This document shows, one piece after another, positions 19,187 through 29,800 of a DNA stretch of 64,000 nt. This stretch comes from Yamagishiella unicocca. Lineage: Eukaryota > Chlorophyta > Chlorophyceae > Chlamydomonadales > Volvocaceae. How positions within the stretch are numbered: position 1 is the stretch's first letter; the number at the start of each line of letters is the position of its first letter. The position numbers were made by a program, and so were the translations under genes. Location: NCBI GenBank assembly GCA_003116995.1, contig BDSL01000043.1, positions 310,001 to 374,000 of the forward strand. The letters run 5' to 3'. The notes beneath the pieces are model-generated. The model was not told where the DNA came from, ran no database searches, and saw only the letters and a list, made by a program, of their open reading frames with translations.

Positions 19187-20123
19187 TTAGCGCCGCCCCG
19201 CAGCGGTCTTCGCCGCCGCCGCCGCCGCCGGCACCGCCGCCCGCACCGCCGCCCGCACCCGCACCGCCGCAGCGCCCTTGCCGGTCCGCGACCTGGCGGG
19301 GCCGCCGCGGGCAGCGGCGGCGGCCGCCGCCGACGGCGGCGACCGCCTGTACGACAACGCGGCGTAGCTTGGCTTGTACGGCGTGTCGTAGCCCAGCCGT
19401 ATCGCGAACACCCAACCGTCGCGGCCGTCCAGGCGAGGAGCGGACACGGACGCGCGGTAGACGGTGGCCTCGACAACCACCTGGGGGGAGGGGGGCAGCA
19501 GCAGTAACGGTAGTGGCAGCAGCAGCAGTAACGGCGGCAGTACTGGTACCGGTAGAGGCAGCAGTAGCAGGAACGGCGGCAGCAGTAACAACGGCGGCAG
19601 TAGCAGCAGCGGCGGCTCCGAAACCGCAGCCGTCCGAGCAGTCGCTCATTGTTGCCTTTTCAGTACGACATTTTGAGTGGGACCAAACTGCCGGCACCCG
19701 CGGCCTTCCTGTACGACAACGAGAGCGGAACTTTCCGTACCACCATCCGCAGCTCTCCAGACGCGGCCCGTACCCCCACCCCCTTCAATTCGCGGATTCC
19801 CGGATCCTCTTATTAAAAACCCCCAAACCCACATTCACCTCGTGCCGCCCACCTCACCAGTCCCCACCCCGACCCCAACCAACCCCACCTGAACCCCAAC
19901 CAACCCTAACCGCTCCCCTCACCGGCTGCCCCTCCTCCTTCAGCCTCTTCTGCAGCAGCGCCAGGCCGGTGAAGGTGGTGAGCCCCTGAGCCATGTCAGC
20001 GGTCACGAAGATCGCAGGAGGCGGCGGCGGCGGAGCAGCAGCAGGGCGGGCAGCCGCAACCTGCCACCCACGGGAGCCCGCCCACACCCGTCGTTGCTTC
20101 CGCTTCCGCTCCTGCCCGGCCCC

Positions 20124-20154
<31 letters not shown>

Positions 20155-22555
20155 CCCTCCTCCCCTTGTTGCTGCTGCTTCGCCAGGTCCTCGGCGTCCT
20201 CGTCAGCCTGCTGCTGAGTCAGCGCCGCGTAAAACGTGTCCGCCAGGTCGTACGCCTGCTCCTCGTCCACGTCACCCTTGGCGTCCCACGCCTGCCGTAC
20301 ATTGATGGACATGTCCAGGACGAAGCGGGCCTGGCGGAGAGCAGCCTGTGGGGGTGGAGGGGGGAGGGGAGGGGGGAGGGGAGGGGGGAGGGGAGGGGGG
20401 AGGGGAGGGGGGAGGGGAGGGGGAGGGGATGGAGGGGCCGGGTGTGTGTATGTGGCGGAGGAGACTAGGGGTGGCTGGGCAAGGAGGGTGGGGGAATCAG
20501 CTTAGTCACCCCGCCCCTGCTTGCACCGCACCTCGGGAACCCTCCTACCCCCGGCTCACCCCTCGCCCCCGCCTCTTTGCGTTCCCCCCTCCCCCCTCCC
20601 CCCTCCTGCCCCTCCTCTTCCACCACCCCCCCGCGCGTCCAGGTGTCCGAAGCCTCTGCACCAGCTGCACTTTCCATGTGCCGAGGGGACTCGGTTCTTT
20701 TCTGTAAAACCTCCCCTCCCCTCCCCTTCCCCACCCTCTTTATGCCCGCCCCCCCCTCTCCCATTTTCCCCACCCCCACCACCCCCTGCGCCATGTCCTT
20801 GTCGCGTCAACGGTTTTTATGCCCCCCTCCCCTTCCCCCGCCCCCCCTCCCGGCCCCCCCTCCCGCCTCCCCTCCCGCCTCCCCCTCCCGCCCCCCCTCC
20901 CGCCCCCCCTCCCGCCCCCCCCTCCCGCCCCCCCCCCCCCCTCACCGGCAGCCTCTCCTCGTGCGCCTCCAGCTCTCGCGACCTAGCCATCACCCGGTAG
21001 GCGTACGACACATCGCCCGTCTGGGGCCGGTCCATGAGCGGGTGGGAGACCCGATGGGGCATCTGCTCCAGGGAGGGAGGAAGGCCCGGGAGGTCAGGGC
21101 CCGTTGAACAGTGCCGGTACGTGTCCTCAAGCCAGTCCAGAAAACACCATATCGCCCATTACCCCCATGCTTCCCCCCTGTCAATACACCCTCTCCCCAC
21201 CGGGTCCCCCACAGGGTACTGCCGTGCCATGCCGCCGGGTCTTCTCCCATCCCACCAACCCGGGGTCCTCCACGGGTTTTACCCCCGAGGTTGTTTCCCC
21301 CCCGCCCCCTCCGCCCCCCCGCCCCCGCCCCTCACCTCGCGCACGTCCACCACGAAGCTCATCGCCCTGCTGAACTGCCCCATGAAGATGTTGGCCAGCG
21401 TCAGCACGCGCAGCCCCTTGAGGCCCCCCGAGCCGCCGTCGAAGCGCACCACCGCCTGGCGCTCGGTGCCCAGGGCGCGAGACAGGGCGCCCGCGGCCTG
21501 GGCGGCCACGGTGTCGGACTTCACGGGGACCAGCTGCCGGCCGTCAGGCAGGCGGAGGAAGTCGCCGGAGCCGCCGGAGCCGCCGGTGGTCCCGCTGCTG
21601 GCGGTGACGGCGTCCAGGATCGAGGGGGAGGAGGGGGAGGAGGGGGAGGAGGGGGAGGGGGAGGCCGAGGAGGCGGCGGGGCGAGGAGGAGGGTGGTTGG
21701 TGGCGGTGGTGCTGGGGGCCGTGGGGGCATGGGGAGCTGCGCTGGTGGTGGTGGTGGCGGTGGCGGCGGTGTGTGCGGCGGCGGTGGCGGCGGTGGCGGT
21801 GGTGGCGGCGGTGGGAAGGGTAGGGCTGGCAGGCGCTTGAGAGCCCAGCTGCTGCTGCTCCTGTGCTTGCCCTCGTTGTTGCTGCTGCTGCGGCGGCGGC
21901 GGCGGCTGCGGCTGCTGCTGCTGCTGCTGCGGTTCTTGTTCTAGTTCTTGTTGTTGCTGTTGTTGCTGCCGCTGCTGCCGGCGCAGCTGATGCCGGCGCT
22001 GGGGCGGATCCTTCCGGGCCGAGGACCGGCCGCCCTTGCTGCCGCTGTCGCTGTCGCCGCTGCTGCTGCCGCTGCTGCTGTTGGAGGCGGCGGGTGGGGA
22101 CGATTTGGTGGCGGCGGCGGAGACCAGAACTGAGGTGGCGCGGGTGGTGGAGGCGGCACGCGCTTGCAGGGGCCTCGTCCCCAGGGGCACAAACAGCGCG
22201 GGCCGGCTGGCTGGTGCGGCCGGGGGGCACTGACGGGAGGCCCGCGAGGCAGCTGCGGCGACGGAGGACGGTCCCGGACCAGCAAGGCTGCTGGGTTTCG
22301 GAGCAGAGGGGAGGCAAAGGTCAAGAAGGGGTGGGGGTGGGGGTGGGGGGACAAGAGGAGGCAGCAGGAGGCGGTTAGGGAAGGGCGGAAGGGGGCAAGG
22401 TGGGATTGGCGTAACGGACGAGACACGTGGTAATGTAAACAGTGGGAGGGATTTGGACTCTAGCAGCTGGTTGAGCAGCTGCTACCGAGGCAAGCGCCGG
22501 CACGCAATGACACAAGGTAAGCTATTCTCTGACCCAAACGAAGGCTGGCAGCCAT
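19187..22555 (-). CDS. SpoVS-like domain protein, 606 aa, possibly organellar
   Basis: Minus-strand exons: 22555-22486, 22252-21336, 21062-20946, 20345-19923, 19480-19187 (TAA). The first ~70 residues are rich in Ala, Arg and Ser and look like a transit peptide. Residues ~75-260 are low-complexity (poly-Gln, poly-Ala/Thr, repeated PSSPSS). At ~261-329, SDTVAAQAAGALSRALGTE and GGLKGLRVLTLANIFMG resemble the Alba-like fold of stage V sporulation protein S, which also occurs in green algae. A conserved-looking region follows (VSYAYRVMARSRELEAHEER; QARFVLDMSINVRQAWDA), then a second Gln-rich insert, and a C-terminal block (FVTADMAQGLTTFTGLALLQ; EATVYRASVSAPRLDGRDGW) that I do not recognise. Junction phases agree throughout. 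The weakest point is the exon 2 acceptor (CGCCGCAG at 22253), chosen by phase. Function unknown. Confidence 0.62.
20350..20428 (-). repeat. GGGGAGG tandem run = extended pyrimidine tract
   Basis: On the gene (minus) strand this is CCTCCCC repeats directly before the acceptor of the exon starting at 20345. Confidence 0.7.
20825..20944 (-). repeat. G-rich array starting at the donor (SpoVS-like intron 3)
   Basis: On the minus strand the donor at 20945 (CCG|GTGAGG) runs straight into about eight [18 protein letters not shown] units. Confidence 0.75.
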
Positions 22556-25500
22556 CCTTATAGAAAATGTTCCGATTAGGTTCCACACGGTACCTGTCAT
22601 TAAACGGAAGCGCCAGCGCAGTGGAGCTCCGGCGCGCCGCTGCCGTTGCCAGTCGTCGGCGCCCAGAAACTAGGCGAGCCTTCTCCACTCCTAGCATTTC
22701 GGTACAACAGCGTAATCCTATGGAGCTAGTATGTGAGAGATCCTCACACCTCCAGGCAGGACGTTTTTAACTATTCAGGTCCCAGCGCAGCCCAATTTTA
22801 AGAGCTCATCACAGCAACAAATATTAAGTATATTTAAGAGTCGATAAAATGCAACGATCCAGGCCCCTTGGGATCGACGCTCACGATATCTTACAATGCG
22901 TGGTCGCCGAGTTGGCGCAGTGCCTGATCGTGCCAATTGCTTGACAGACGATAATTAGATCGGCACCTAAATCATTATTGCCAAGTCGTCGTGACAGACC
23001 AACGTATTGCCCATCAGTATGCCGTACCTTCCCCCAGCGACAGCCCGCAAGACATGCCCACGAAGCAACCGTACCACCCAACTGTATGACCTTAGTTATG
23101 TGCATTATGTTGATATGCGTGTACATTGCATTACGTCAAACCATCAACGTTCCGTCACCCGGCATCGTCCTGTAACATAGCGCGTCCGCGCGCATCGGCC
23201 CTACTCGGCAGGTGGCCGCATGGTATCACACATGCCAACGCGCAATCCGTGGTCACATTTCCCCTTAAATCCGAAGTGAGCGAAGTGTCGCGTTAAGGTT
23301 CCCGCCCCTCGCCGGGCCGTGCTGGCTGGCGCGACCCGCCCGCTGCCCCTCCCCCTCCCCTTGCAAACCCAAAACGGTGCTCCAAACTGCTCTTTAGCTA
23401 GCTTTTCTCCTCCTCCCACGTCGTGCACCCGGGTTTCGTCGCCATGCCTTACATGTCCGCGAAAATGCACTCCCTCCGAATCGCAGCCGCACCACATTTG
23501 CGCATACGTCGTGACAGAGCTCGCACATATGGAACGGTATGGAACGTGTGGGGCCCCTAGTCAAACAGGACACGAATGACCCAGGCCTGGACCGCTGCAA
23601 TCACCTCCTGCGATGGCAATCACCTGCAAACACCTCCTGCGTCGCTTGCATGCGGACCCGCACATCTTACCTACCTCCTCGGCGGCGCATTGCGCATGTA
23701 GCCTAGATGACGTCTGGGAGGCCTAGTGGTGCCACACGGCTCCCCTGGAGCGTACGGCGTACGGCGGCCCCTGACCCTCGCAAGCAACGTGGCAGCGGGC
23801 CCGCCTACAGACTGCCAGCTAGCTAGGGAGGTGCAAGGGCCAGCTGGCTCGCCGCCGTGTACAACACGCTGTGGCCACAGCGGCTGGAAGGACAGAGAAG
23901 ACACCCGCCGCTGCGTGCGGTGCCCTGCCCCTCCCCCCCCCCCGTGGCGGAGGGGCCGCCTCCACAGGTTTGCCGGTAGTCAGTTCCAATTCTCCAGCAT
24001 GCGCCCACAAAATTGGTGTCCGACGACCATGCGCCAACTATCCTGTCCCGCTGCGTAAAACGGTTTTTATACACCCCCGTGGCAGGGCTGTGGCCGAGGC
24101 CGCATGGCCGCTTAACCTTTAGCCCATGATGGCACATACAGCAGGACTTGGAGGAGGGTGGGGGATCTGCCCACGCGTCAGGCGAGAGGCAGATTTGCCC
24201 GCGATGACGATGGGCTTGCAGGGCCTCACTGGGCTTGTGGGCCCACTCACTGCCCACTCCGGCGCCTCCTCCAGTGTCAGGCGATGTTCCCGATGGCTCT
24301 GACTTCTGGTCTGGAGCAAAGTAGCAGTCACTACTGTGAAGTACGGAGTTTTGACCGCGGGTGATCCCTGATGCTGCGCCGAGGGGCACATGGGGTGGGT
24401 AAAGCTCCGTGCATAGGTCGAACTGCAGCCTTTGATTTGCGTGGCCTTAACTTAGGGAAGTGACAAACCGGTACTGGTAAGAGAGCTAGGAGTCGGAGCC
24501 TGCAGAGGAGACCCTCTGTCACAACAGGCTCTCAAGCAGCCATTCGTGGCTTCGGACAGGCGCAGAAGTGTACGTAGCGGCACTTAGTCAACACGGGTCA
24601 ATGGACCGCGGGGGGTGGGCTAAGGGTAACCTCTTGTCTCCTCCGGTGGCGCGAGCGTATAGGGTGTACTGACACCCTCACCGCCCCGCCCCCTTAACAC
24701 ACGCAAGGCCTAGCGCCAGCGTAACCTTCTTCTTATTATTATTCAATGGACCGCGTGTTGGTTCGGCCGCCGTTCACGGACCGCAGGCGCAGTTGGGAGA
24801 AGCATCTGGAAGCATCGGCATCAGCAGTTAGATAGTATTATGCGGGCGGAAGCGCCTTGGAGGTAGTTCCGCGTTCGCGGCCAGACCAGACCCGGTCTGG
24901 CCGGAACCTCGGCCCCCCGGTAGATGCGAATCCCGTGGATTCACGGATTCTCTTATCAACCGCCGGTAGATGCGGTCCTTATCAGCCCAGACCTACCTGG
25001 CCGAGCCCACATAGACCTACCCGGCGGAGCCCCAACAGAAGATGGAAAAGTCGTGTAGAGGTCTGGTGAGGAACTTGCAAGACAGCAGAGGGAACGATTC
25101 AGGCGATAATGCGGGTGATCACGTGGTCACAGCGCAATTTCAGGGACCGCTATGGCAGCCACCGGCTGGATGGAGCCGGATTACCAGCCACTGGCTGAAG
25201 CCGCGGCATCAGCCCCTGGCAACCAACTAACGCACCAGCGCAGCGACGCCTGGTGATGTGCGACATTAATTGGCGGGCTTCGAGGAAGACCCGTGGATGC
25301 GAGAAAAACCGTTCGAACACACGTTAATTGGCGGGCGGGGGCCAGGCCGGGGCCAGGGGCGGCAGCAGCGGAAGCGAGCAGGAGTAACAGCGGGACTGAT
25401 TAGTAACGTGAACACACACAGTCGAACCAGGGCGAGGTCCGGCGGTGTCAGTCGGCGCGGATGCCAGTTAAACATCGATGATCATTCTTACGAATGACAT

Positions 25501-26888
25501 GATCCGTGAGTACGCCAGCACGCAGTGACTCCTGCGCAACGCACCGCGACTGTGGTACACGGATACATGGCCTCTAGAGGGTGCATTTTGATCACAATTA
25601 TAAATCGGTCAACATCTTTCGGTGTTACGGAGCTCCTTGCAAGACCACGTTCGCGCGACAGATTCAGCCAGCAGGGTTTCCATTACCGAGCTAGGGCGAA
25701 GTAACCCTGACGTGATGAAGAAGGAGAGCGAGGAGTTGGAGCCGGCAGAGGGTACCCTTTCTCATACCAGGCTTCGTCCCCGTCAAGGCTGATCCCGTCG
25801 GTCCAGTAACGTGGCGTGACACTGCCCGACGCCTGATGGGTTTTACCGGGTTTTAAAACCTCCCTGCTTCCCTGAATCAGCCGTGTTGGCCCTTGTCTGA
25901 AGTGTGGCGCCTCGTCTGCATTGATGCAGTGGGCTATGGAGCGTTGGGGCACGGCGCCCTTTGGTGTGAAAGTGTGTGAAACGCTGGAGGTGAAACGCTG
26001 TCGTGGGATCGAACCCGGGACGAACCCAGCGAGAGAGGCGACATAGCGGTCCTCGGTACATCAGCGCCCGTGCATGATGTGGAAGTAGCATAATCGTGTC
26101 ATGGTCAAGCCGGTATTGGCCGGTATTGGGCGCGATACCGAGCTTTTCTGAGGACGGTTGACGGTGCGTAGAAAGTGAGCAAATTACGCAATGCCGTCGC
26201 GCCGGGCTGGCAACCAGCAGGTGCCACGGCATTCTGCCAAGGATGGATTCCTGCAAGGCAGAAGGGTGGGATGGAGGCGGAAAAGCAGCCGTGTGTTATT
26301 TCCTGAGCGCTGAACGGTTTGTGGAGAGTTTCATGCATCAAACGGTCAACAACAATTACCACAAACGCCAAGACCGGGAGAGAGGAGTTCACATCTAAAT
26401 GCAATTGCGTGTACGGCAACCCGGGGTTGCTGCGAGGATGGCGGGCCGTGCTCGTCCCCTTTGCTATTCTGCTCCGCGCTTTCACTTCCCTTGCAAGGAA
26501 TGGGGTATCAGCCAGTTAGACCTGTGGTTGTATCCTCGAGGGGATTTCTGTCTTTATATGTCCTGATAGTTACACGGGGAGCCAATGCATGGAATAAACA
26601 TAAGCCCCCCTGTCCACCTTTGCACTACCTTACGTGTGCATCCCGAAAGATGCTGTGGTTTTGCGCTTTGTCTGCCAGTTTATCACAGGAATTAGGCACC
26701 AGTGGCCAAACGTAATAAACAGCAGTCAGCACCGACCGTATCGTGTTGCCGCTTACCGGTATATGCATATGAAAACAGTCTGCCGTTACGTAGTGTGTAC
26801 TAGTTACTTGCATCATATGTAATTAGGCCTTTGCCAGCTCACCGGAGCGAACGCAGAGGCATTCGCGGGCTGGCCCGTGTTGGCCGCC
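22556..26888. other. Gene-free, lower-GC divergent intergenic region
   Basis: 4.3 kb between divergent start codons. No exon chain or protein family was recognised on either strand. Contains a family C copy (24024-24078, reverse), a family D piece (24937-24962), a family A copy (25273-25325), a SINE-like stretch (25690-26060) and a related sequence near 24470-24540. The part just left of 26889 would hold the kinase promoter, and the part right of 22555 that of the SpoVS-like gene. Confidence 0.5.
25690..26060 (-). mobile_element. tRNA-derived SINE-like sequence (probable)
   Basis: On the minus strand, GGGTTCGATCCC (pol III B-box type) lies at about 25990-26005. It sits in a stretch of about 72 nt bounded by pairing ends CGCTG/CAGCG, i.e. 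tRNA-sized, but no canonical cloverleaf forms. Part of the body (GGAGTTGGAGCCGGCAGAGG and TACCAGGCTTC) recurs in diverged form at about 24485-24535 (GGAGTCGGAGCCTGCAGAGG). No terminal repeats are defined. Confidence 0.4.
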
Positions 26889-29800
26889 ATGAACTCGCGC
26901 GCTACGGGCGCATATGATGCATTTCCTAGCTTGAGTAGTGGAATTGGAGCCGATGGTTTAGGGCTGCGGCAGTTCGAGAGCTCGCTGGACCGCATCGTCA
27001 GCGGCAGGCAGTCGCAGGACAGGCCAGAACCCGATAGTCACAGCGCAACGTATAATGTACGCGTCAGGCAATGAGGCTGCCGCGCGTCTTCACCATCCAT
27101 TTCGCTTGTGTGCACACTGAAATGTTTATGTTTTCCTCTACAGAGCCGGTTCCAGTTCTTCAACAGCAAACGTATTAGCACTATCAACGAGCCGTCCGTC
27201 AATGATGTAAGCACGTACGCGGTTTGAAAACGCGGCGGGTCTTTGTCTGTTGCAATCGGGCGGTTCCTTCAACCCGCTCCGCTTCCTGGTATCCCTCTCC
27301 CTTTACCACTGCTTGACCACTGCTCCGGGGCGGCCACAGGGCTTTTCCACGGGGAGGGAAGGGCAAAACGTTGCTGGCCCCGGGAACAAACGGGGGATGG
27401 ACCCCCAGCAAGGTTAAGGCCCCGGATAGATACCGCCCAAAATTACAACGCACCGTGCGCCCCTGAAGGAACGTGCAACGAATTGTTTTCCTAAGCTGCG
27501 GGCTGAGGGGGCTCCGGAACGTTGGCACGCCTGGGGTGAAACCAACCTGGCGGCACCGACGGGGCGGCACCGGCCCTAGCAGTGTGCTGACTGCCCACGG
27601 TGCTAAACACCCACCCCCAACGACCTGATGTGACCTCTGCCTCTATGTGCGGTGGCTGCCGGTGCCGCTGATCCCGACCGTGCCGCCGCAACCCTCAGCA
27701 GCAGCAACAGCAGCCGCTGCTAAGGCCACTGCTGCTGCTGCTGCTTTTTGCATCGATTAGGGGTAACTTCTCGTATGAATGCAGCCCAAATTTATGAGCG
27801 TTTGTTAGGATTGCAAAGGCCACTGCTGCCGCTGCGTAGGCTCCTGCTGCAGCTGACCTGCGGTCGCCGCTGCTGCCGCTCCTCCTCCTCCTCCTCGCCC
27901 TCGCACCCAGATCGCAACGCGCGAGGACTCCCTGGTGAAGGCCTGGCGCACGGTGTCGGAGATCGATGCCCTGCTGGGCAGCGACTTCCGGCCCTCGATG
28001 CCCACTTGCGACGAGGACCGGCCCAGCGTGGACGACACGTACGTCAAGGTACGGCAGGGGCAGGGGGGGATGGCACGTGCGTCAAGGTACGGCAGGTGGC
28101 GGGGGGAGGACGGCACCGGGTAAGGTGGGGCGGGATGGGACGGCCCCGCATGTCCCTCCCGCACCCCAGCGATGCACGCAAACGCTCTCCAAATAACGCC
28201 AACTAATGCCAACTAATGCCAACTAATGCCAACTAATGCCAACTAAATGCCAACTAATGCCAACTAATGCCAACTAATGCCAACTAAATGCCAACTAATG
28301 CCAACTAATGCCAACTAATGCCAACTAATGCCCCCCCCGGCCCCCAGCGCCTCAATACGGAGCTGGAGGAGGCGCTCACTGTCTCCCTGACCTTCAAGGA
28401 GCGGCTCAGGGAGTCGCTGCGGGTGGTGCGGGGGCGACACCCCCTGGGGGCGGGGGCAGCAGCGCACGCAGCCGGCCATGAAGGAGGCGGCGCAGCAGCA
28501 GCAGCAGCCGGAACCAGCGGAGCAGGAGGTGTGGTCGCAGGTGGGCTGAATCTGGGTCGGGTTGAGGTGGGCTGGGGGTGCAAGGAAAACCCGTGTACGA
28601 AGGGAAAACCGTTTAGGACAGACGTGTTTCGAGTTGCACCCCGTGGGCTGGGGCGGGTTGCGGTGGGCTGGGCGGCGACGGTGGTCGCGGTGGGTTATGA
28701 GAGGAGACCCGTTGGTCGGCACTGGATAGGAGAACCGTTTAGGAAACGTTTGGTGGGACGGCGGGGGGGGGGGGAAGCCCGGCGACCGAGGGGGGTTTGC
28801 TGCTGCTGTGCGTAGCGGCTTAGGTCAACGTGACGGCCAGCAGCGGCAGCGGAGGTAGCGGGGGCGGAGGTAGCGGGGGCGGAGGTAGCGGGGGCGGAGG
28901 TAGCGGGGGCGGAGGCAAGCGGCGAGCCACGTTTCGTTGCGGGGGCCGGTGCGGACGTGCGGCAAGAAGCAGCCTTAGTAACCTACAGCGCCACCGAAGT
29001 GGTGGTTCGCTGCGAAGCTGCTGCGGAAGGGAGGAGGGTTGCGGCCATACCGCATGCTCGCCCCGACTTGCCTGCTGCGTCTTCGTCCCACTCCCCACCA
29101 AGCCGCCGCCAAACCCCCGCCAGCCACTCAACCCCCCCCAGCCACTCAACCCTTCCTCCCTTCCCCCCGTTGCGCGCCCCCTCCCTGGATCACCTCCCTG
29201 GATCACTTCCCTGCATCCCTCCCTGGATCTCTCCCACAGAGCCCAGCCTGCCCTCCGGCCGCACCTTCTTCCCGTACCGCCGCCGGGAGTCCTCGTCCTC
29301 GGGTGTGGCAGCCGCCGCCGCCGCCGCGGTTTCTACCTCGCAGCCGAGCCCCCACCACCAGCATCAGCACCACTCGCAATCCTCCCCCATGATGTCGCCT
29401 CGTCTGGCCACGACGTTAGGACACGCAGCCGCGACGGCAGCCGCGGCGGCGGCGGCGCCGCCGCCGCCGGCCGCGAGCTACGCCGCCGCCGCCGCTGGCA
29501 CCAGCGGCGGCGCCGCCGGCGTCAGCGGCGGCGCCGCCAGCAGCACGCTGGCACCCATTCCTCAGGTGTCCATCGGGGCTGCGACCGTGGCGGCGGTGAC
29601 GGCAGCGCTCGCGGGCTCGGGGTTGGGGCCGTCAGCGGCGCCGACGGCGGCGGCAGGGGGGCTAGCTGCGGGAGCGGGGCCAGGGGTGGGGCTAGGACCG
29701 GGTCCCGGGCCGGGGGTGGGGGTGGGTTTGGGGCTGGCCACGAAGGGCCTGTCGTACACGGCGCACGGCCCGACGATGCCCGCCTCGCCTGGGCGGCCGC

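Noticed and set aside
19660..19790. Plus-strand segment reading YDILSGTKLPAPAAFLYDNE
   Set aside because: Protein-like at first sight with a TTTTCAG acceptor, but no neighbouring plus-strand exon; it lies in the last intron of a phase-consistent minus-strand gene.
25985..26060. tRNA gene on the minus strand
   Set aside because: B box and pairing ends are present, but no proper D or anticodon arm can be drawn; treated as a SINE-like remnant.
28196..28331. CRISPR-like regular repeat
   Set aside because: Direct tandem 10-mers without spacers, inside a eukaryotic intron.
28841..29239. Possible extra kinase exon ([10 protein letters not shown]... and a Ser/Pro-rich stretch)
   Set aside because: The frame and phase would fit, but the acceptor context is purine-rich and the segment ends in a typical pyrimidine tract with a strong acceptor at 29239. 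Kept as intron; cDNA needed to exclude it.
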